A stretch of 11,727 nt of DNA from an uncultured Oscillospiraceae bacterium. GTDB taxonomy: Bacteria > Bacillota > Clostridia > Oscillospirales > Oscillospiraceae. Positions 6,532 through 11,727 of the stretch are shown here, in pieces; the stretch's first letter is position 1, and every line of letters begins with the position of its first letter. The notes under the pieces were generated by a model. The model searched no databases. It had not been told where the DNA came from and saw nothing but the letters and a program-made list of their open reading frames with translations. The DNA lies in the NCBI GenBank assembly GCA_905233785.1, contig CAJOCV010000078.1:1-11727 (forward strand). Reading direction: 5' to 3'. A program made the position numbers and the translations under genes.

Positions 6532-8403
6532 ATGAAAAACGGTTTTGTAAAGATCGCGGCGGCCGCTCCGGTGATCCGGGTGGCTGACGCGGAATATAAC
6601 GCCGAGCGCGTCATGGAATGCATGCGCAAGGCCGCTGATGAGGGCGTGAAGGTGCTGGCCTTCCCGGAGCTGACGCTGACCGGCGTGAGCTGCTACGACC
6701 TGTATCAGCATCGCGTGCTGCTTGACGGCGCGAAAAAAGCCCTCGCGCGTGTGGCGAAGGCAAGCGAGGGCATGGACATGCTCTGTTTTGTGGGGCTCCC
6801 CCTCGGCGTGGGTACGCGCGTGTACAGCGCCGCCGCCGCTGTGTATCAGGGCGAGATTTTAGCGCTGATCCCCCGCGAGAACGTGGAGCGAAGTCCCTTC
6901 TCCGCCCCCGCGCTCGAGACGCGCTATGTGAAGATCGGCGATCGTGAGACCGCCGTGGAGAGCTGCGACGCGCTCTTTGTCTGCGAGGCGCTGCCTGAGC
7001 TCAAGGTCGCGGTGGAGCTGGGCGCCGACCGGGACGCGCTGGAAAGCCCCGCGCTCAGAGCCGTGCGCAGCGGCGCGACGCTCGTGGTGCAGATGGCCTC
7101 CTTCCCGGAGACCGTCACTTCCCGCGCCGACGCCGAGCTGCAGGCGCGCTATGAGTCGAAGCACGGGAAGGCCGCCGTGCTGCTGGCCGCCCCCGGCCGG
7201 GGCGAGAGCAGCACCGACTACGTCTATTCCGGGCTCTGCCTCGTGGCGGAAAACGGCAAGCTTCTGGCAGAAGAAGAGTGCGCAAACAGCTTCGCCGTGA
7301 GCGAGATCGACGCGGAGTATCTTCTGAACCTGCGCCGCGGCTGCTCTGATTTCGAGTTTGAAAGCGACTGCGCCGAATACCTCTGGGGCGAGGAGCAGAC
7401 GGAGACGAAGCTCACGCGCAAATTCTTCATGCATCCCCACCTGCCCGAGACGGCGGAGGCGCTGCCCGCCTACTGCGAGCGGATGCTGGATATTCAGGTT
7501 TCCGGCCTCATCAAGCGCATGGAATACGCCCATCTTGACCACTGCGTCGTGGGCATCTCCGGCGGGGTGGACTCCACGCTCTGCGTGATCGTCTGCGCGA
7601 AGGCCATCGAGAAGATGGGGCTGCCCGCAACAAACGTCGTGGCCTGCACGCTGCCCTGCTTCGGCACCTCGAGCCGCACCAAGTCCAACGCCATCATCGT
7701 GGCGGAGCAATTGGGCTGCGAGGTGCGCGTCATCGACATCGGCAAGAGCGTTTACCAGCACTTTGACGACATTGGGCACGCCCATGACGACTATTCCATC
7801 GCCTTTGAAAACGCCCAGGCACGCGAGCGCACGCAGGTGCTGATGGACATTGCCAACAAAGTGAACGGCCTCGACGTTGGCACCGAGGACTTGAGCGAGT
7901 ACATTGACGGCTGGTGCACCTACAACGGCGACCACACGAGCATGTACGATGTAAACCTCGGCCTCACCAAGACGCAGGTGCGCGCAAACGTGCGCTATAT
8001 TGCGGAGAACACCGAGGATCGCGTGCTCAAGGCCGCGCTCTTTGACGTGCTGGATTGCCCGGTCACGCCGGAGCTGCTGCCGATCCATGACGATCAGATC
8101 GAGCAGAAGAGCGAGGAGGCCGTCGGCTCCTACAGCCTGCAGGACTTCTTCACCCACTGCATCCTGATTGACGGCTTTACGCCCTCCAAGACCCTGCGCC
8201 TTGCGAAAATCGCCTACAAGGGCGAGTTTACGGACGAGGAGCTCAAGCGCTGGCTCACGAGCTGGTGCAAGCGCCTCTTCTCCCAGCAGTTCAAGCGCAG
8301 CTGCCTCATGGACGGCCCCGCGGTCGAGGCCTTCATCCAGATGCCCTCCGACGGCGAAGCAGCCCTGTTTTTGCAGGAGCTCAACGAGAGTTTTGAGTCG
8401 TGA
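6532..8403 (+). CDS. nadE: NAD+ synthase, two-domain form with degenerate glutaminase domain
   Basis: Makes NAD+ from nicotinic acid adenine dinucleotide, ATP and a nitrogen source. The 623 aa have the two-domain layout of glutamine-dependent NadE: a nitrilase-fold amidase (about 1-275) and an ATP-pyrophosphatase synthetase domain (about 310-615). The synthetase half looks intact: P-loop SGGVDST (343-349), FENAQARERTQVLMDIAN (425-442), GTEDLSE (450-456), WCTYNGDHTSMYDVN (461-475) and QQFKRSC near 585-591. In the amidase half, the first catalytic residue is present (FPELTLTG, E46). However, the usual PK of the Lys motif reads PR (R115), and the segment aligned to EICEDLW reads ELGADRD, so the nucleophilic Cys position is Gly (G164). 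The following PNYxEFYEKRWF-type block is also missing. I infer an inactive glutaminase and use of free ammonia. AAAGGAAA sits before the start. It is the last gene of the glyS operon, followed by an intrinsic terminator. Confidence 0.93.
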   Translation: MKNGFVKIAAAAPVIRVADAEYNAERVMECMRKAADEGVKVLAFPELTLTGVSCYDLYQHRVLLDGAKKALARVAKASEGMDMLCFVGLPLGVGTRVYSAAAAVYQGEILALIPRENVERSPFSAPALETRYVKIGDRETAVESCDALFVCEALPELKVAVELGADRDALESPALRAVRSGATLVVQMASFPETVTSRADAELQARYESKHGKAAVLLAAPGRGESSTDYVYSGLCLVAENGKLLAEEECANSFAVSEIDAEYLLNLRRGCSDFEFESDCAEYLWGEEQTETKLTRKFFMHPHLPETAEALPAYCERMLDIQVSGLIKRMEYAHLDHCVVGISGGVDSTLCVIVCAKAIEKMGLPATNVVACTLPCFGTSSRTKSNAIIVAEQLGCEVRVIDIGKSVYQHFDDIGHAHDDYSIAFENAQARERTQVLMDIANKVNGLDVGTEDLSEYIDGWCTYNGDHTSMYDVNLGLTKTQVRANVRYIAENTEDRVLKAALFDVLDCPVTPELLPIHDDQIEQKSEEAVGSYSLQDFFTHCILIDGFTPSKTLRLAKIAYKGEFTDEELKRWLTSWCKRLFSQQFKRSCLMDGPAVEAFIQMPSDGEAALFLQELNESFES

Positions 8404-8438
8404 GTTTTGCGTTTTGAGGAGATTCATTATCAGAAGAC

Positions 8439-8484
8439 ACCCCGGACGGATTCGCAGATCGTGCGAATCCGCCCGGGGTTTTTT
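8439..8484 (+). terminator. Rho-independent terminator of the glyS-ltaS-like-nadE operon
   Basis: A stem of about 17-18 bp (left arm 8439-8456, right arm 8462-8479) has one A-C mismatch and a 5-base loop GATCG. It is followed at once by six T (8479-8484). It lies 35 bases past the nadE stop. The minus-strand side lacks a T-run, so it serves the plus strand and offers at best a weak stop to the convergent kinase transcript. Confidence 0.93.
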
Positions 8485-8499
8485 GAACAGGAAAGCATA

Positions 8500-8530
8500 C
8501 CGCGCGGGCGACCGCGAGGGTCGCCCCTAC
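8500..8530. repeat. GTAGGG-type palindromic repeat 3' of the histidine kinase
   Basis: GGGCGACC (8506-8513) and GGTCGCCC (8519-8526) are perfect reverse complements around GCGAG. Read on the minus strand the unit begins GTAGGGGCGACC, 8 bases after the kinase stop, and ends in CCCGCGCGG. It shares its layout (GTAGGGRCGA, palindrome, TCGYCCGC) with the repeat at 10550-10577, so both look like copies of one interspersed family. There is no T-run after it. Confidence 0.7.
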
Positions 8531-8538
8531 GCTGCTTT

Positions 8539-10533
8539 TCACGTCTCCGGCAGCGTGAGCGTCGCCTTGAAGAGGTCGCCGTCCACCGTGACGCTCAGTT
8601 CGCCTTTTTGGAGCTGGGCAAGGCTCATCGCGATGGAGAGGCCGAGTCCGCTGCCCTCGCTGCTGCGGGAGGCGTCGCCGCGTACAAAGCGCTCGGTCAG
8701 CTCCGCGCCGCTGACGTTTAAGCGGCTGCGGGAGATGTTGCGGAAGGTAACGGCCGCTTTGCCGCCCTGCGCGGCAAGGTCGAGATAGACCCGCGTCCCC
8801 GGCTGGGCGTATTTGACGATGTTGCCCAGCAGATTATCGAAGATACGCCAGACCTGCCGCCCGTCGGCCAGGACGAACACGGGCGCGTCCGGTTTCGTGA
8901 CGATCAGCTCCAGCCCCGCGCGCTCCATGCGCTCGCGGTACTCGCCCGCCGCCTGATCCGTCAGCACCGCAAGCTCCAGCCGCTCAAGCTTGACCGGGAG
9001 TGCGCCGGTAGAGGCCTTGGAGGCATCCATCAAATCCTCAATGAGCTTCTTGAGCCGGGAAGCCTGCCGGGACAAGACCTCCACATAGCCCCTGGCGGTC
9101 TCGTTTGCAAGCTCCTCCTTCTCGAGCAAATCCACATAGCTCACGATGGAGGTCAGCGGCGTTTTGATGTCGTGGGAGACGTTGGTAATCAGCTCTGTGC
9201 GGAAGCGCTCGGACTTCATGCGCTCCTCCACCGCGGCGCTCACGCCGTCGCGGATGGCGTTTAAGTCCTCCGCGTGCTCCCTGAGCTCAAAGAACATGCC
9301 CTTCGTGTCCACGCGGGCGTTGAGATCGCCCCGCGCGATCTCCTTCGCCGCAAGGCGGAGCTTGCGCGCCTGCCACACGATATACAGCACCGCCGGGCAG
9401 AGGACGACGAGGTGTACGACGAAGACGAAGCCCTCTCCGTCCCCGGCAAAGCAAATGAACTCGAAGAGCAGCAGCGCCCCCAGGATCGCGACCCAGCGCC
9501 ACAGAAACGGCAGCGCCTTGAGCCCCTTTGCCAGCAGCGCCCACAGCTTTTTCAGAAGCCTCACGCCCCAGCCCCAGAGCTTGCAGACAAGGTTGTTCTT
9601 CCACACCGTGCCGCACTTGACGCGCACCTTGAGGCTCATGCACCAGAGCAGAAACTGCAGCCCCACCAGCAGCTCGCACACGCCCAGCACGATGAAGCCG
9701 ATGGCGTTGCGCGGTAAGCTCCACTCTGCCAGCGGTATCAACACAATGCCCTGCCCGGTGAAGATCAGCAGCGTGAAGAGGTCGAGCGGGATCTTGTCCA
9801 CAAAGCTCTCGCGCACCGCGTCCTCGCCCTTATGGTGCCCCGCGGCGGCGATCAGAAAGGCGAAGAGCAGCAGCCCCAGCCCAAAGCTTCCCACCGCAAG
9901 CCAGGGCAGCAGGTTTCGATAGCCGTACAGCGCTTGGAACAGGTACAGCAGGCTCCAGATCTCGTCCCCGGGCTGCAGATCGCGCAGGACGTAGCCGTGA
10001 ACGCGCAGGCTGTGCTCCCTGACCCAGGCGCTGCGCTCCGCCTCCGTCTCGAAGGTGTAGCGCTCGCCCGTCTCGAAATCCTCCAGCTCGTAAGCCCAGG
10101 TCGCTGTCGCGCGGGGTGCGGCGCTCGGCCGAGGGACGCCTGTCGGCGCCGGCGTCGGCGTGACCTCGAGCTCCTCCGCCGGGTAGGTCCAGGTTCCATA
10201 TTCCGGCTCGACCTCGATCACGCGATCCCAGAGCGTCTCCTCGCCCTCGTAGTCGGAATAGAGCGTTTTCCCGCTCTGATCCTCGATCACGCAGCGGAAG
10301 TTTACCGGGGCGGCGCTGCCCTCGTAGCTGCCGTCGCGAAAGCGCATCGCGGCCTCGTTTGCCAGCTGGTAGGCGGTGCCCTCCACCGCGTCGCGCATGG
10401 CGGCGTCATAGCCGAGCGTGTACGCCCCGCTGTCATAGAGCGCGTAGCTTGCGAAGGCCGCGCCGGTAAACACCAGCACCGCCGCGCAGAGCAGCACAAC
10501 GGCGATCGCTTTGGCGAAAATGCTTTGTTTCAT
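8539..10533 (-). CDS. Multi-TM sensor histidine kinase
   Basis: Membrane sensor of a two-component system, partner of the regulator encoded just upstream. The start at 10533 is set by AAGGAAGG seven bases before it, giving 664 aa; an in-frame extension upstream overlaps the regulator gene and is rejected. Layout: TM1 at about 9-31; an extracellular domain at about 32-205 with a Pro/Thr/Ala-rich linker at 125-144; then TM segments near 208-228, 248-268, 276-297, 343-363 and 368-386, with a basic Trp-rich loop (300-340) among them. A HAMP-like linker follows (about 386-440). The HisKA H-box is NVSHDIKTPLTS with phospho-acceptor H454. In the ATPase domain the N-box DNLLGNIVKYA (566-576) and the G-rich GSGLGLS (627-633) are clear. 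No DxGxG box is seen; that position reads FRNISRSRLNVSGAELTERF. From memory this is typical of one clostridial VanS-like subgroup. The stimulus is unknown; envelope stress or an antimicrobial are guesses. Confidence 0.9.
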   Translation of the reverse strand: MKQSIFAKAIAVVLLCAAVLVFTGAAFASYALYDSGAYTLGYDAAMRDAVEGTAYQLANEAAMRFRDGSYEGSAAPVNFRCVIEDQSGKTLYSDYEGEETLWDRVIEVEPEYGTWTYPAEELEVTPTPAPTGVPRPSAAPRATATWAYELEDFETGERYTFETEAERSAWVREHSLRVHGYVLRDLQPGDEIWSLLYLFQALYGYRNLLPWLAVGSFGLGLLLFAFLIAAAGHHKGEDAVRESFVDKIPLDLFTLLIFTGQGIVLIPLAEWSLPRNAIGFIVLGVCELLVGLQFLLWCMSLKVRVKCGTVWKNNLVCKLWGWGVRLLKKLWALLAKGLKALPFLWRWVAILGALLLFEFICFAGDGEGFVFVVHLVVLCPAVLYIVWQARKLRLAAKEIARGDLNARVDTKGMFFELREHAEDLNAIRDGVSAAVEERMKSERFRTELITNVSHDIKTPLTSIVSYVDLLEKEELANETARGYVEVLSRQASRLKKLIEDLMDASKASTGALPVKLERLELAVLTDQAAGEYRERMERAGLELIVTKPDAPVFVLADGRQVWRIFDNLLGNIVKYAQPGTRVYLDLAAQGGKAAVTFRNISRSRLNVSGAELTERFVRGDASRSSEGSGLGLSIAMSLAQLQKGELSVTVDGDLFKATLTLPET

Positions 10534-10549
10534 AAAAACACCTTCCTTG

Positions 10550-10577
10550 TCGGCGGACGAGCAATGCTCGTCCCTAC
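10550..10577. repeat. GTAGGG-type palindromic repeat between regulator and kinase genes
   Basis: GGACGAGCA (10555-10563) and TGCTCGTCC (10565-10573) form a 9-bp inverted repeat around one base. Read on the minus strand the unit starts GTAGGGACGAGC, and the TAG in it is the stop codon of the response regulator. It fills nearly the whole 40-base gap before the kinase gene, ending close to that gene's ribosome-binding site. It is related to the repeat at 8500-8530. Confidence 0.7.
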
Positions 10578-11260
10578 ATGTCGAATTTGTAGCCCTGTCC
10601 CCAGACGGCTTTGATGTAACGCGGTTCGGCGGGGTTGATCTCCAGCTTCTCGCGCAGGTGGCGGATGTGCACCGCGACGGTGCTCTCCGCGCCGTAGGGC
10701 TCCTCGTTCCAGACGCGGCGGTAGATCGTCTTCGGCGCAAAGACCTCGCCGGGGCTCTGCATGAGAAGCCGCAGGATCTCAAACTCCCGCGGCGTGAGGG
10801 ACACCGGCTCCCCGTCGAGCGTGACGGTCTTGGTCTTGTCGTCCAGCGCCACGCCGCCGAGGCGCAGCAGGCTCTCCCGCGCCGCGCCGCCGCCCAATTG
10901 CAGATAGCGCCGCAATTGGGAGCGCACCCGCGCCAGCAGCTCCACGGGGTTAAAGGGCTTGGTGATGTAATCGTCCGCGCCGACGTTGAGCCCCAGCACC
11001 TTGTCCGTGTCCTCGCCCTTGGCGGTCAGCAGGATGACCGGCACATTCGATTCCTCCCGCAGCTTTGCCATCGCGCGGATGCCGTCGAGCACGGGCATCA
11101 TGATGTCCATCAGCACAAGCTGAACATCGTTCCGGCGCAGAGCATCCAGCGCCTCCTGTCCGTTATAGGCGCAGAGCGTCTCATAGCCCTCGGCCTCGAG
11201 ATAGATTTTCAGCGCCGCGACAATGTCCCGCTCGTCATCGCAAATGAGGATTTTTGCCAT
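10574..11260 (-). CDS. OmpR/PhoB-family response regulator
   Basis: Cytoplasmic DNA-binding regulator, 228 aa, normal for the family. The receiver domain (about 1-118) has the acidic pair D8-D9, phospho-acceptor D52 in LVLMDIMMP, T79 and K101 in ITKPF. The winged-helix output domain spans about 130-226, with LTPREFEILRLLMQSPGEVF, a VAVHIRHLREKLE recognition helix region and the closing WGQGYKF. The start at 11260 is supported by GGGAG eight bases upstream; a Met 17 codons earlier (11311) would lie inside the promoter. It is the first gene of a two-gene operon with the kinase, 40 bases apart. The stop codon lies within a palindromic repeat. It resembles the VanR/PhoP/WalR-type subgroup; the regulon is unknown, but repeats at its own promoter suggest self-regulation. 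Confidence 0.95.
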   Translation of the reverse strand: MAKILICDDERDIVAALKIYLEAEGYETLCAYNGQEALDALRRNDVQLVLMDIMMPVLDGIRAMAKLREESNVPVILLTAKGEDTDKVLGLNVGADDYITKPFNPVELLARVRSQLRRYLQLGGGAARESLLRLGGVALDDKTKTVTLDGEPVSLTPREFEILRLLMQSPGEVFAPKTIYRRVWNEEPYGAESTVAVHIRHLREKLEINPAEPRYIKAVWGQGYKFDM

Positions 11261-11282
11261 GCCGTCCTCTCCCTTCGATATG

Positions 11283-11311
11283 AGTATACCCTCCTGGGCT
11301 TTAAGAACCAA
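11283..11311 (-). promoter_or_regulatory. Promoter of the two-component operon
   Basis: On the minus strand -35 TTGGTT (11306-11311) and -10 TATACT (11283-11288) are 17 bases apart, with the start site about 30 bases before the ATG's ribosome-binding region. The poor -35 and good -10 fit an activator-dependent promoter. An 8-bp inverted repeat, ATACCCTC (11286-11293) and GAGGGTAT (11312-11319), brackets the promoter and could be an operator. Confidence 0.7.
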
Positions 11312-11339
11312 GAGGGTATTTGTTTAAGATTTATTTAAG
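11300..11339 (-). promoter_or_regulatory. CTTAAA direct repeats, candidate response-regulator box
   Basis: The minus-strand hexamer CTTAAA occurs three times, at 11334-11339, 11323-11328 and 11300-11305. The first two are 11 bases apart start to start, and the third lies 23 bases on, about two helical turns. An 11-base direct repeat upstream of or overlapping a -35 is the usual target of OmpR/PhoB-type dimers. That it binds the regulator encoded here is inference. Confidence 0.5.
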
Positions 11340-11398
11340 GCGTTAGCCGCAACGTGAGGACTTCAGCAACCGCAAACCAATCCAGGATTGCTGCACAT

Positions 11399-11501
11399 GG
11401 CTCCCCCTCCGGGGGAGCTGTCGCCGCCGCCTGCGGCGGTGACTGAAGGGGCGGTTCTTCCCCCCCTATCGGCCTTCGGCCACTTCCCCCTAAGGGGGAA
11501 G
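11399..11501. repeat. Cluster of four hairpins (GC-rich interspersed repeat)
   Basis: Four inverted repeats follow one another. They are GCTCCCCC/GGGGGAGC (11400-11407 and 11411-11418), GTCGCCGCCGC with GCGGCGGTGAC (11420-11430 and 11433-11443, one G-T pair), GGCC-TTC-GGCC (11471-11481) and CTTCCCCC-TAA-GGGGGAAG (11483-11501). No ORF or T-run accompanies them. The cluster sits between the ABC-transporter stop and the promoter of the regulator operon. From memory, similar hairpin strings are repeated between genes in high-G+C Oscillospiraceae genomes; not verified here. The rest of the 11261-11535 gap holds the promoter region above and a weak CAGCAA/TTGCTG inverted repeat (11364-11393). Confidence 0.7.
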
Positions 11502-11535
11502 CATACGGCCAAGTCCTCGATTTGCGACGATAAGC

Positions 11536-11727
11536 TTATTTAACCCCGTTTTCCGGCCTGGTGCCGCGCTTTAAGACGCCGAGGACGGCGCTGGTGGCCT
11601 CGTCCTCGTACTGGCGGGTATAGAGGCGGTAGTAGTGGCCTCTCGCGCGCATCAGTTCCTCATGTCTGCCCTGCTCGATGATCTTGCCGTCCTTCACGAC
11701 CAGGATCACGTCCGCGTTCTTCACGGT
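11536..11727 (-). CDS. ABC transporter ATP-binding protein, C-terminal fragment (partial)
   Basis: The gene enters from the right edge on the minus strand and ends at a TAA at 11536-11538. Only the last 63 residues are visible. They begin TVKNADVILVVKDGKIIEQG, then RHEELM, which is the standard segment just after the H-loop of ABC exporter ATPases (usual form: the TxxNAD, GxIxExGxHxEL pattern). A short tail with GHYYRLYTRQYEDE follows, typical of half-transporters in which the ATPase is fused behind a six-helix membrane domain. Walker A, Walker B and the signature lie outside the window, so substrate, fusion and intactness cannot be judged. An internal GTG is not the start; the frame is open through the edge. 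Confidence 0.85.
   Translation of the reverse strand, partial: TVKNADVILVVKDGKIIEQGRHEELMRARGHYYRLYTRQYEDEATSAVLGVLKRGTRPENGVK

Noticed and set aside
6532..8403. Reading nadE as a pseudogene because the glutaminase motifs are missing
   Set aside because: The frame is intact over 623 codons with a good ribosome-binding site, and the synthetase motifs are conserved, so a changed but functional enzyme is more likely.
8500..8530. Intrinsic terminator of the histidine kinase
   Set aside because: The hairpin is good, but the bases after it on the minus strand are GC-rich with no T-run; kept as a repeat.

Overview
The window is high-G+C bacterial DNA. The gene families (a homodimeric-type glycyl-tRNA synthetase with a CxxC zinc site, a LtaS-type membrane sulfatase-fold enzyme, an ECF-type vitamin S component next to type III pantothenate kinase, and a VanRS-like two-component pair) point to a high-G+C member of the Firmicutes/Clostridia. 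Oscillospiraceae or a close relative is my best guess. That placement is inference from gene content and from the style of the intergenic repeats; no rRNA or other marker is present.

Layout from left to right. Positions 1-98 hold no convincing gene but contain two palindromic structures. coaX (102-866) and an ECF S component (880-1467) form a two-gene minus-strand operon behind a near-consensus promoter (TTGACA-17-TACAAT). A structured inverted-repeat element (about 1555-1666) separates this operon from a minus-strand membrane-anchored polysaccharide deacetylase (1672-3111). A divergent intergenic region (3112-3291) then drives a plus-strand operon: glyS (3292-4671), an LTA-synthase-like gene (4676-6517) and nadE (6532-8403). 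This operon ends at a strong intrinsic terminator (8439-8484). Convergent to it is a minus-strand two-component system: response regulator (10574-11260) followed by a multi-TM histidine kinase (8539-10533). The right edge holds a multi-hairpin repeat cluster (11399-11501) and the C-terminal end of an ABC transporter ATPase (11536 to beyond the edge).

Functionally the window mixes cofactor supply (pantothenate uptake and phosphorylation, NAD synthesis), translation (GlyRS) and cell-envelope work (deacetylase, LtaS-like enzyme, envelope-type two-component system). Most genes are conventional. Three points merit attention. The nitrilase/glutaminase half of NadE appears to have lost its catalytic Cys and Lys. 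The histidine kinase lacks a recognisable DxGxG box. Every minus-strand gene except the S component, whose stop is fused to the coaX ribosome-binding site, is followed by a palindromic repeat without a T-tract, whereas the plus-strand operon has a classical terminator. I found no CRISPR array, transposase, phage gene, defence system, tRNA or rRNA, and no convincing wholly new gene system.
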